From positions 1 to 64,000 of the forward strand of contig CANLRQ010000002.1 of the NCBI GenBank assembly GCA_947493575.1: a stretch of 64,000 nucleotides of DNA, read 5' to 3'. A program made the translations under genes and the position numbers. Positions 17,570 to 26,049 of the stretch are shown piece by piece. The DNA is from an uncultured Marinomonas sp. (GTDB lineage Bacteria > Pseudomonadota > Gammaproteobacteria > Pseudomonadales > Marinomonadaceae). How positions within the stretch are numbered: the stretch's first letter is position 1; every line of letters starts with the position of its first letter. The notes beneath the pieces are model-generated. The model made no database searches. It worked only from the letters and a program-made list of their open reading frames with translations, and was not told the origin of the DNA.

Positions 17570-18916
17570 CTAAAGTCGCGCAATATCATTAAAAACGGCT
17601 ACTGCCATTAATGTAAATAAAAGGGATGCACCTATTTTATAGGCAAAAATTTGAACACGTTCAGATACCGGTTTTCTGCGTATCGCTTCAATACTAAAAA
17701 ACAACAAATGACCTCCATCAAGCATAGGAATCGGTAATAGATTCAAAACGCCAAGACTTACACTTAAATACGCTAAAAAGGTTAAAAAAGACTGAATACC
17801 CGAGTCGGCTGAAGAACTAGCCACCTTTGCTATCGTAATTGGGCCTGATAAATTCTCAATGGATATCAGCCCCTTTAACATTTTGATAACAGAAGAAAAA
17901 GTCAGTTGAATCATTTCACCTGTTTTAGCAACACCGTAATATGCAGCAGCACCTAGTGAATAATCAATTGTTTTATACCACTCTTGGCTTAACTCTATTG
18001 GTTCAACAGCAAGTCCTACATACCCAACTAAGCCATTCTCACTTTCTCTTGAATCGGGCACCAAAGTTAAAGATACCGTTTCGTCCTGCCTCAAAAGCTG
18101 TAACTGTATATCGATATTAGGGCTCATTTGAACTACATTTACAAAATCTAGCCAATTCTTTACGGATTGTTCATTTGCTGAAAGTATTAAGTCGCCTTTT
18201 AAGATTCCTGATCGGTAGGCAGCTCCATCTTCAATAACTTTATCTATCTTAGGAGGAATAATAAATCTACGAGGCATAAATCCAAAAGAGCGAACTAAAT
18301 TTGATATCTCTCCACCCTTGAGCCACTCATTAAGATTAACTTGATCCCTCATTACGCCTTGTGTATCGCGGTCAATATATTCAACTGGAATATTGCCACT
18401 GTGGCCAATCAATGAAGCAAGAGCAAGATTCACTTCTTCCCATGAGCGAGTGTCTTGACCATTAATTTTAACTATTTCGTCACCCTCTCTTATGTTTATC
18501 AAAGAAGCGGGGGAATCAGGCGTAATGCCTCCCACAACAGGACTAAGAGATTGAATACCCAGTAAAGCAACACAGAAGTAAAAGAAAACAGCTAGGATAA
18601 AATTCGCTATTGGACCCGCTGCGACAATAGAAATACGCTGAAACACACTCTTTCTATTAAAAGCTAGATGCATCTCCTCTTTCGCCACACTCCCTTCTCT
18701 CTCATCTAGCATGCGAACATAACCCCCCAACGGGATTAAGGCTAATGAGAATTCGGTTCCTTCCTTATTTACATAAGTATAGATTGGCTTGCCAAAACCA
18801 ATTGAGAACCTAAGAACCTTAACCCCACACCGACGAGCAATATAATAATGTCCGAATTCATGGAAGGTAATAAGAATACCAAGAGCAACAGCAATAGATA
18901 GAATGGTTTGAATCAC
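17570..18916 (-). CDS. rseP: RIP metalloprotease RseP
   Basis: A site-2 inner membrane protease that cleaves anti-sigma factor RseA in the sigma-E envelope stress response and clears signal peptide remnants. The 448-residue protein has the zinc motif HEFGH (19-23) in the first transmembrane segment, two central PDZ domains, and the third metal ligand in NLLPIPMLDGGHLLF. It starts with GTG, overlapping the dxr stop by four bases (GTGA). Confidence 0.96.
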   Translation of the reverse strand: MIQTILSIAVALGILITFHEFGHYYIARRCGVKVLRFSIGFGKPIYTYVNKEGTEFSLALIPLGGYVRMLDEREGSVAKEEMHLAFNRKSVFQRISIVAAGPIANFILAVFFYFCVALLGIQSLSPVVGGITPDSPASLINIREGDEIVKINGQDTRSWEEVNLALASLIGHSGNIPVEYIDRDTQGVMRDQVNLNEWLKGGEISNLVRSFGFMPRRFIIPPKIDKVIEDGAAYRSGILKGDLILSANEQSVKNWLDFVNVVQMSPNIDIQLQLLRQDETVSLTLVPDSRESENGLVGYVGLAVEPIELSQEWYKTIDYSLGAAAYYGVAKTGEMIQLTFSSVIKMLKGLISIENLSGPITIAKVASSSADSGIQSFLTFLAYLSVSLGVLNLLPIPMLDGGHLLFFSIEAIRRKPVSERVQIFAYKIGASLLFTLMAVAVFNDIARL

Positions 18917-20097
18917 AGGTTGTTCCCAACTAATATAATACGTTTAGCTAATTCACGGGCCATTTTATCCCCTTCGAACACACCTTCCAAATCAACGATA
19001 GCAGTGGCAGGTAATTGTTCTAAAACTTGTTTATTTACCGTCGCGATATCCAAAAAGCCAATCTGTTTATTTAAAAAGGCTTCGACAGCGATTTCATTGG
19101 CGGCATTTAAATGAGCCATTGCGGTACCGCCCAAATGCCACGCATCCGCTGCAAGCTTTAAGTTGGGAAAGCGCTCTAAATCTGGAGCGGAAAAGTCCAG
19201 TTTAGCGACATCCATTAGATTTAATTGAGGGACTTTGGTTGTAATTCTTTCAGGCCAAGACATGCCATAGGCAATTGGCACCTTCATATCAGGAACTCCC
19301 ATTTGCGCTATCACAGAGCCATCTTCATAAGAGACCATGGAATGAACAATACTTTGAGGATGAACCACTACTTCAATATCTTCAGGAATCATATCAAACA
19401 ACCAACAGGCTTCTATCAACTCTAAGCCTTTATTCATTAAACTGGCCGAATCAATAGATATTTTTTGCCCCATAGACCAATTAGGATGATTACACGCTTC
19501 TGCAGGAGTCACTTTCTTCATATCTTCCAGCGACCACTCTCTAAAAGGGCCACCAGAAGCCGTTAATAGCAATTTAGAAACATGACTTTTTTGAAAACCG
19601 AAGTTATCTTGAGGCAAACACTGAAAAATCGCGTTATGTTCGCTATCAATTGGCATTAAAGTAACTTGGTGTTTAGCTACTTCATCCATAAAAAGTCTTC
19701 CTGCAGTAACAAGAGACTCTTTATTCGCTAATAAAATACGTTTTTTAGCGCGGATTGCTGACAACGTAGGTTTTAGACCAGCAAACCCCATAATGGCAGC
19801 CATAACTTGGTCGACCTCTGAAGAGGAAGCAATAGAACACATCGCCTCTTCCCCCCAGTCAAACTGGATAGGTAGCTCAGAACAAAGTGTGGCTAATTCA
19901 TCCCGAGCCTCCACACCTCCCATGACAGCCACCTTCGGTAAAAATGTTCGACATATCTCTGCCATTTTTTTCACATTGGTATTCGCAGCAACGGCAAATA
20001 GTGAAAACTTATCTGGATGCTGAGAAATAATATCAAGCGTGCTGTCTCCAATAGAGCCAGTAGCACCCAGCAAGCATATTGACTGCTTTACAACCAT
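18913..20097 (-). CDS. dxr: 1-deoxy-D-xylulose 5-phosphate reductoisomerase
   Basis: Dxr makes 2-C-methyl-D-erythritol 4-phosphate, the committed step of the non-mevalonate isoprenoid pathway feeding UppS next door. The 394-residue protein has the NADPH-binding GATGSIGDSTLDII, the metal-binding IDSEHNAIFQCL, and the ASGGPFR substrate loop. It overlaps the cdsA 3' end by ten bases. Confidence 0.97.
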   Translation of the reverse strand: MVVKQSICLLGATGSIGDSTLDIISQHPDKFSLFAVAANTNVKKMAEICRTFLPKVAVMGGVEARDELATLCSELPIQFDWGEEAMCSIASSSEVDQVMAAIMGFAGLKPTLSAIRAKKRILLANKESLVTAGRLFMDEVAKHQVTLMPIDSEHNAIFQCLPQDNFGFQKSHVSKLLLTASGGPFREWSLEDMKKVTPAEACNHPNWSMGQKISIDSASLMNKGLELIEACWLFDMIPEDIEVVVHPQSIVHSMVSYEDGSVIAQMGVPDMKVPIAYGMSWPERITTKVPQLNLMDVAKLDFSAPDLERFPNLKLAADAWHLGGTAMAHLNAANEIAVEAFLNKQIGFLDIATVNKQVLEQLPATAIVDLEGVFEGDKMARELAKRIILVGNNL

Positions 20098-20891
20098 CCA
20101 ACAATCCCAAGCAATAGAACAAAAATAGGAGACGCTGATAGCAAGCTATCAACCCTGTCTAACACACCACCGTGCCCGGGTATCAAATGGCTTGAATCTT
20201 TAATGCCAGTATGACGCTTAAAAAGACTTTCTGTTAAATCACCCAACACAGATACCAACACTGTTACCAAAGCAATAACTGCGAGCGTTAGCCATGATGC
20301 AATAGAAAGACTTTCAAAAGTACTGAATAAAAATACGCCGAACTGAGTTAATAAAATACCACCGATCACACCTTCCCAAGATTTTCCTGGGCTAACATGT
20401 CGAGCAAGCTTCCTTTTACCAAAACGCCTTCCGGCAAAATAAGCCCCTGTGTCGGCACCCCAAATAAGTCCCATTAGAAGTAAAATCCATGTGACAAAAT
20501 GAGTTTGATCTTTTAAGACAATAAATGCAGACCAAGTTGTTACTAAAATGGCAAGGCCAAATAATAATCGTATTATAGGTGTTTTCCAAAAAGATAACTC
20601 AGGGTAGCGCAGCACCCAGAAAAAAGCGGCAGCCCATAAAATAGGAGTTATATATAAGAGGCTATTTTGTAACGAAAAGAGATAAACACCATACAAAATG
20701 GTTCCTGTTAAACCTGCAAAAGACAAGCGCCCGGTTTGACTCGTAATGTCGGATAAACGAGCCCATTCCCATGCGGCAACGGAGACCACACAACCAAGGA
20801 ACAACATAAAACCAATTTTATCTAAAGCAAACAAACCAAATATAAAAACGAGAGCCATCGCTATAGCACTCAAAATTCTCGGTAATAGCAT
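20088..20891 (-). CDS. cdsA: Phosphatidate cytidylyltransferase
   Basis: CdsA makes CDP-diacylglycerol, precursor of all membrane phospholipids. The 267-residue protein has about eight membrane segments and the family signature near the C-terminus (GDLTESLFKRHTGIKDSS followed by PGHGGVLDRVDS). It starts two bases after the uppS stop. Confidence 0.96.
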   Translation of the reverse strand: MLLPRILSAIAMALVFIFGLFALDKIGFMLFLGCVVSVAAWEWARLSDITSQTGRLSFAGLTGTILYGVYLFSLQNSLLYITPILWAAAFFWVLRYPELSFWKTPIIRLLFGLAILVTTWSAFIVLKDQTHFVTWILLLMGLIWGADTGAYFAGRRFGKRKLARHVSPGKSWEGVIGGILLTQFGVFLFSTFESLSIASWLTLAVIALVTVLVSVLGDLTESLFKRHTGIKDSSHLIPGHGGVLDRVDSLLSASPIFVLLLGIVGWL

Positions 20892-20893
20892 AG

Positions 20894-21625
20894 TTAACGT
20901 CCACCATATCGACGTTGGCGGCCATGATAGATTGACAAAGCCTCATCAAAATGAACTTTATCAAAATCAGGCCAAAGTACAGGCAAAAAGACAAACTCAG
21001 AATAGGCGGTTTGCCAGAGTAAGAAGTTACTTAATCTTTCTTCACCTGATGTTCTAATAAGTAAGTCTGGGGGAGGTAAATTGGCTAACTGAATATGTTC
21101 TCCAATTTTGGTTTCATCTATATCATCAATCGAGAGTTCGCCATTCAATACAGTTTGACACATACTCTTAGCAGCCTGAGTAATATCCCAACGACCACCA
21201 TAATTAGCAGCAATTACCAATGACATTCCAGAGTTTGATGATGTCTCGGACACAGAAAGTTGAATTTGTTTTTGCAAAGCTGGGCTAAATTTTGATAAGT
21301 CACCAATTACTTCCAGCCGAATATCGTGCTCTTTTAATCGCTTCACTTCTTTTTTTAAGGAGCGCATAAATAGAGACATTAAACCTTCAACCTCTACTTT
21401 AGGCCTTTGCCAGTTCTCACTTGAAAATGCAAATAAGGTGAGTACTTTTACTCCAGATTTAACAGCGGCTTCAACCGTTTTACGAACAGCTGTTGCTCCC
21501 GCTTTATGACCCGCTAAACTTGGCAAATGTTTTTTCTTTGCCCAACGATTATTACCATCCATGATGATAGCAATATGAGCTGGAGGAGGAAGGGGGACGG
21601 ATTCATTCGCCGAAGTTTGAGACAT
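20894..21625 (-). CDS. uppS: Undecaprenyl diphosphate synthase
   Basis: A cis-prenyltransferase making the C55 lipid carrier for peptidoglycan and O-antigen synthesis. The 243-residue protein shows the signature IIMDGNNRWAKK with catalytic D23, and the C-terminal LLIRTSGEERLSNFLLWQ. uppP, which recycles the product, is at 38961-39767. Confidence 0.97.
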   Translation of the reverse strand: MSQTSANESVPLPPPAHIAIIMDGNNRWAKKKHLPSLAGHKAGATAVRKTVEAAVKSGVKVLTLFAFSSENWQRPKVEVEGLMSLFMRSLKKEVKRLKEHDIRLEVIGDLSKFSPALQKQIQLSVSETSSNSGMSLVIAANYGGRWDITQAAKSMCQTVLNGELSIDDIDETKIGEHIQLANLPPPDLLIRTSGEERLSNFLLWQTAYSEFVFLPVLWPDFDKVHFDEALSIYHGRQRRYGGR

Positions 21626-21681
21626 ACTGTTACCTAATCAGATACAAAGTCCGGGGAAGAGAGTCTTCCCCGCCACTAATG

Positions 21682-22239
21682 CTAGATTGCCATTAGATCT
21701 TTTTCTTTCAGCGTTAGGCGCTCTTCAATATTCGAGACAAATTTATCTGTCATTTTTTGAACTTGATCTTGCCCTCGACGCTCTTCGTCTTCAGATATCT
21801 CTTTTTCTTTTACTAAATCTTTTAGATTGCTGTTTGCATCGCGACGAATATTACGAATTGCAATACGGCCATTTTCAGCTTCAGCTTTCGCTTGTTTAAT
21901 ATAATTCTTACGAGTCTCTTCCGTTAAAGCCGGCATAGGAATACGGATAAGACCACCTGTTGTAGATGGGTTTAGTCCTAAATCAGACTTCATTATTGCT
22001 TTTTCAATTTCAGGGATCAAATTACTTTCCCATGGAGAGATCCCCAAAGTACGAGCATCTTCTACAACGATATTAGCCACTTGGCTTAAAGGTGTTTCAG
22101 AACCGTAGTAATTCACTTTCACTGAGTCAAGAATACTCGGATGAGCACGACCTGTGCGAATTTTTTTAAATGCAGTTTCCACTGATGTTACAGCTTTAGT
22201 CATTCGACTTTCTGCGTCTTGAAGAATCTCGTTAATCAT
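21682..22239 (-). CDS. frr: Ribosome recycling factor
   Basis: RRF splits post-termination ribosomes together with EF-G. The 185-residue protein has the canonical length and the conserved [15 protein letters not shown] and [13 protein letters not shown] segments. It lies between pyrH and uppS, the standard order. Confidence 0.98.
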   Translation of the reverse strand: MINEILQDAESRMTKAVTSVETAFKKIRTGRAHPSILDSVKVNYYGSETPLSQVANIVVEDARTLGISPWESNLIPEIEKAIMKSDLGLNPSTTGGLIRIPMPALTEETRKNYIKQAKAEAENGRIAIRNIRRDANSNLKDLVKEKEISEDEERRGQDQVQKMTDKFVSNIEERLTLKEKDLMAI

Positions 22240-22246
22240 AACAACC

Positions 22247-22969
22247 TCACTTAATCACTGTACCTTCATCACCACCAACCATGATGTTAATCAATGCACC
22301 AGGTTTATTCATATTGAAAACACGTACCGGCATATGGTGATCCCTTGTCAAACAAATAGCAGTTAAGTCCATGACTCCTAATTGTTTTTCTAAAACCTCA
22401 TCATAACTCAAAGTATCATATTTTACAGCATCAGACTCTTTCATTGGGTCAGCAGAATAGACACCATCAACTTTTGTTGCTTTTAAAACAACATCTGCGT
22501 CAATCTCAATGCCGCGTAAACAAGCTGCCGAATCTGTTGTAAAGAATGGATTACCTGTACCAGCAGAGAAGATTAATACATCACCTTCTTTCATCAATCT
22601 CATTGCTCGACGTCTATCGTATGGCTCCACAATTCCCGTCATAGTAATTGCTGACATTACGCGAGTGGCGATATTAGCCCTTTCAAGTGCATCTCGCATA
22701 GCAAGAGCATTCATAACTGTTGCCAACATCCCCATATGATCGCCTGTTACACGATCCATACCAGCTTCGCTTAACGCCTGACCTCGGAATAGGTTGCCCC
22801 CTCCGATAACAATCCCTACTTCAACACCGATCCCTCTAAGTTGACCTATTTCAAGAGCAATACGATTCAAAATTTTAGGATCTATACCAAACTTTTCATC
22901 CCCCATCAAAGCTTCACCACTGAGTTTCAATAGGATTCTTTTATATTGTGCACTTTTATCTTTCGGCAT
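22247..22969 (-). CDS. pyrH: Uridylate kinase
   Basis: PyrH phosphorylates UMP to UDP. The amino-acid-kinase fold is clear from [26 protein letters not shown] [10 protein letters not shown] and the [15 protein letters not shown] loop. The ATG at 22969 is chosen over an in-frame upstream start (22993) because AGAGG lies at proper spacing and the protein then starts [11 protein letters not shown] like its relatives (240 residues). A terminator separates it from tsf. Confidence 0.96.
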   Translation of the reverse strand: MPKDKSAQYKRILLKLSGEALMGDEKFGIDPKILNRIALEIGQLRGIGVEVGIVIGGGNLFRGQALSEAGMDRVTGDHMGMLATVMNALAMRDALERANIATRVMSAITMTGIVEPYDRRRAMRLMKEGDVLIFSAGTGNPFFTTDSAACLRGIEIDADVVLKATKVDGVYSADPMKESDAVKYDTLSYDEVLEKQLGVMDLTAICLTRDHHMPVRVFNMNKPGALINIMVGGDEGTVIK

Positions 22970-23040
22970 TTTTAACCTCTGATTGGGAATCATTTAACGC
23001 TAGCAATCAATACCTAAACAAATAGCTAGGCAGTAATCAT

Positions 23041-23068
23041 AAAAAGGGGCAGTCGAACTGCCCCTTTT
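23041..23068 (-). terminator. Intrinsic terminator after tsf
   Basis: An 11-bp stem AAAAGGGGCAG / CTGCCCCTTTT around a five-base loop, with TTTTT on the minus strand, closes the rpsB-tsf operon before pyrH. Confidence 0.92.
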
Positions 23069-23090
23069 AATAAGACGAATCAATTAAGAA

Positions 23091-23951
23091 TTAGCCTTTA
23101 AGTTGCGCTGCAACTTCAGCTGCAAAATCAACTTCTGCAACTTCAACACCTTCACCAACTTCCATACGAACAAAAGAAGCAACATTAGCACCAGCATCTT
23201 TTACTAGCTGACCAACTTTTACTTCTGGGTTCTTAACGAAAGGTTGCTCTACTAAGCTGTTTTCAGCCAAGAACTTCTTCATACGACCAACAATCATTTT
23301 GTCAACGATTTCAGCTGGCTTACCAGCCATGTCTGGTTGAGCACGAATAATTTCTTCTTCTTTAGCCAATACATCAGCAGGCATGTCATCACCACGAACA
23401 ACGCGTGGAGAAACAGCAGCAACATGCATAGAAACATCTTTAGCTAATTCTGCATCACCACCTTCAAGCTGAGTCAATACAGCAATTTGGCCGTTTCCGT
23501 GTAGGTAACCACCAACTAAACCACCTTCAACTAGCTCAATACGGCGAGGTGAAATGTTTTCACCAATTTTCTGAACAAGAGCTTCACGCAATTGACCAAT
23601 TTCACCTTCAAGTAAAGTTGCAACACTTGTTTCTTTAGTTTCAAAAACAACATCAGCTACTTTATTTGCAAATGCAACAAAACCTGCATCACGGCTTGCA
23701 AAGTCTGTTTCAGAGTTAATTTCAACCAAAACACCGTAGGAGTTATCTTCTGCAAGACGCAAAACCATAACACCTTCAGCAGCAGTACGACCAGCTTTTT
23801 TAGCTGCCTTCATACCACTTGTTTTACGAAGTTCTTCAATTGCTGCTTCGATATCACCACCAGCTGCAACAAGTGCTTTTTTACACTCCATCATGCCAAG
23901 ACTGGTACGCTCACGTAGCTCTTTTACTAATGCTGCAGATACTGCGGCCAT
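23091..23951 (-). CDS. tsf: Translation elongation factor Ts
   Basis: EF-Ts is the nucleotide exchange factor for EF-Tu. The N-terminal UBA-like domain ([21 protein letters not shown]) and the SETDF motif in [11 protein letters not shown] are intact. The ATG at 23951, preceded by AGAGGG, gives 286 residues; a TTG 27 bases further upstream is unlikely. It is co-transcribed with rpsB through a terminator-like hairpin. Confidence 0.97.
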   Translation of the reverse strand: MAAVSAALVKELRERTSLGMMECKKALVAAGGDIEAAIEELRKTSGMKAAKKAGRTAAEGVMVLRLAEDNSYGVLVEINSETDFASRDAGFVAFANKVADVVFETKETSVATLLEGEIGQLREALVQKIGENISPRRIELVEGGLVGGYLHGNGQIAVLTQLEGGDAELAKDVSMHVAAVSPRVVRGDDMPADVLAKEEEIIRAQPDMAGKPAEIVDKMIVGRMKKFLAENSLVEQPFVKNPEVKVGQLVKDAGANVASFVRMEVGEGVEVAEVDFAAEVAAQLKG

Positions 23952-23982
23952 ATTCAACCCTCTCAAATACGAATTCAAATTT

Positions 23983-24007
23983 AAAAAAAGGGGGCGATGC
24001 CCCCCCT
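23983..24007 (-). terminator. Terminator-like attenuator between rpsB and tsf
   Basis: On the minus strand GGGGGC-ATC-GCCCCC is followed by seven T residues. It lies between the rpsB stop and the tsf ribosome binding site and probably lowers tsf expression relative to rpsB by partial termination. Confidence 0.75.
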
Positions 24008-24027
24008 TTCGAAACTAGAGCAAACTA

Positions 24028-24771
24028 TTAATTAGCTTCTACTTCAGCAGCTTCGTTTACTTCAACAAACTCATCTGCTGTACCAGCCGCTTCACCACGA
24101 CCTTCAATAACAGCATCCGCGAATGCAGTAACGTACAACTGTACCGCACGAATCGCATCGTCGTTTGCAGGAATGATATAATCAATACCATCTGGGTTAC
24201 TATTAGTATCAACGATACCAATTACTGGAATACCTAATTTGTTTGCTTCTTTAATTGCAATGCGCTCATGATCAACATCAACAACAAAAAGAATATCAGG
24301 TAGGCCACCCATATCTTTGATACCACCCATAGAAAGCTCAAGTTTTCCAAGCTCACGAGTACGCATCAATGCTTCTTTTTTAGTTAACTTTTCAAATGTA
24401 CCGTCGCTCACTTGAGTTTCAAGTTCACGCAAACGCTTGATAGAAGCACGGATTGTTTTGTAGTTAGTCAACATACCACCTAACCAACGGTGGTTAACGT
24501 ATGGCATAGACGAGCGAGAAGCTTGCTCTTTAATTGTCTTAGATGCTGCACGCTTAGTACCAACAAACAATACTTTGTTTTTGTTCTCAGCCATTTTTTT
24601 AACTAATGCCAAGGCATCGTTAAGAGCTGGAACAGTGTGCTCCAAGTTAATGATATGAATCTTGTTACGAGCACCAAAAATGAAAGGCTTCATTTTTGGA
24701 TTCCAATAACGAGTTTGGTGACCGAAGTGAGATCCAACCAATAATAGGTCGCGCATAGAAACTGTAGGCAT
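24028..24771 (-). CDS. rpsB: 30S ribosomal protein S2
   Basis: S2 is a primary component of the small subunit head-body junction. The 247-residue protein matches the family throughout ([43 protein letters not shown]). AAGGAT precedes the ATG. The unusually acidic tail after residue 225 is normal for proteobacterial S2. In E. coli the operon is autoregulated by S2 binding to the leader; the long leader here would allow the same. Confidence 0.98.
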   Translation of the reverse strand: MPTVSMRDLLLVGSHFGHQTRYWNPKMKPFIFGARNKIHIINLEHTVPALNDALALVKKMAENKNKVLFVGTKRAASKTIKEQASRSSMPYVNHRWLGGMLTNYKTIRASIKRLRELETQVSDGTFEKLTKKEALMRTRELGKLELSMGGIKDMGGLPDILFVVDVDHERIAIKEANKLGIPVIGIVDTNSNPDGIDYIIPANDDAIRAVQLYVTAFADAVIEGRGEAAGTADEFVEVNEAAEVEAN

Positions 24772-25093
24772 TTTACTATCCTTTAAATATTTGGGTTGTT
24801 ATCGCTTACCAACTAAAGACTCCAGCCAGACAAGGTTTAAAATAACCATTGGCACCCTAGAAGCCTTACTCAACAGTGGCAAGATCGTTAATGTAATGTT
24901 TTTAGCTTTCTTCTGAGTTTTTACATTCTTCACAAAGCGGGCGTTTTATACCATAACTTCGACCAAATCAAAAGCGCTAGAAGCAATATATCAAGTATCT
25001 CTGCACTTTTTCTATCTAATAAGGAGGACTCTCTTTTCTAACTCATGTAGAATGGCTCTCATCTTTATTTCAGAATCTATTTATTTAAAAATT
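24772..25093. other. Divergent promoter region between rpsB and map
   Basis: About 280-320 bp without a gene. It holds the rpsB promoter (see 24945-24973) and a long rpsB leader on the minus strand, and the start of map on the plus strand. An isolated AAGGAGGA at 25021-25028 is too far from either candidate map start to be its ribosome binding site. Confidence 0.6.
24945..24973 (-). promoter_or_regulatory. rpsB promoter with GC-rich discriminator
   Basis: On the minus strand TATAAA (24945-24950) has a TTTTGA/TTGATT -35 region (24966-24973) 15-17 bases upstream, and is followed by ACGCCCGC. A GC-rich discriminator after the -10 box is typical of stringently controlled ribosomal promoters. The leader would be about 170 nt long. 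Confidence 0.6.
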
Positions 25094-25945
25094 ATGAGCA
25101 ACGATATACTAAACAAAGTTAATGAACTCACAAAAAATGGGCGAGTGGACGTACCTAAATCGACACCTAAATCACCTGCGACACGCTTTACTGACATTTC
25201 AGATATAGAAGGAATGCGCTTAGCAGGCAAATTAGCTGCTGATGTTTTGTTAATGATTGAAGAATATGTTATCCCTGGCGTCACCACAGACCAGCTGGAC
25301 ATTATTGCTCATAACTATATGGTAACTGAACAAGGTTGCATTCCCGCACCTCTAAACTACCACGGTTTCCCTAAGTCCATTTGTACATCTGTAAACGATG
25401 TTATCTGTCACGGAATTCCAGCCCAAAAGTCTTTGAAAAAAGGCGATGCTGTCAACATAGACATTACAGTAATCAAAGACGGATACTACGGAGACACCAG
25501 CAAAATGTTTTTCGCTGGCGATCCAGCCCCTCATTTAAAGCGCCTATGCAAAGTAACACAAGAATGCCTTTATTTAGCGATATCAATGGTAAAACCAGGC
25601 ACTCGCATTGGCGACATTGGTGCTGCTATCTCAGCCCATGCCCATAAAAACAATTATTCCGTAGTAGAAGAATATTGCGGCCATGGCTTAGGCACAACAT
25701 TCCATGGAGAACCTCAAGTACCTCATTATGGCAAGGCAGGCACCGGATACATACTTGAGGAAGGCATGACATTCACCATAGAGCCAATGATTAATGCCGG
25801 CAAGAAACAAGTTAAGCATTCTGGGCAAGACAATTGGATAGCTAAAACAAAGGATGGCAGAATGTCCGCTCAGTACGAACATTCACTCCTAGTAACAAGC
25901 GATGGCGTTGAAGTCTTAACAAGACGCCCAGAAGAGACATTTTAA
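25094..25945 (+). CDS. map: Methionine aminopeptidase, type I
   Basis: Map removes the initiator methionine from nascent proteins. The metal ligands are visible in NIDITVIKDGYYGDTSK, CGHGLGTTFHGEPQVPH, EEGMTFTIEPMI and the final Glu of YEHSLLV. The start is uncertain: ATG at 25052 or 25094, or GTG at 25145, are all in frame and none has a clear ribosome binding site. All leave an N-terminal extension before the usual DI.GMR.AG start of type I enzymes. It is divergent from rpsB, as in Pseudomonas, and precedes glnD. Confidence 0.93.
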   Translation: MSNDILNKVNELTKNGRVDVPKSTPKSPATRFTDISDIEGMRLAGKLAADVLLMIEEYVIPGVTTDQLDIIAHNYMVTEQGCIPAPLNYHGFPKSICTSVNDVICHGIPAQKSLKKGDAVNIDITVIKDGYYGDTSKMFFAGDPAPHLKRLCKVTQECLYLAISMVKPGTRIGDIGAAISAHAHKNNYSVVEEYCGHGLGTTFHGEPQVPHYGKAGTGYILEEGMTFTIEPMINAGKKQVKHSGQDNWIAKTKDGRMSAQYEHSLLVTSDGVEVLTRRPEETF

Positions 25946-26049
25946 AGATAAAATTAACACTAAACTTGGTGCGTCTAACAAATTAGTCGGGCGCACTGAC
26001 TCTTTTAATTCAAAATATAATCACCCTTAACTTATCTAGAGGTTTCTGC

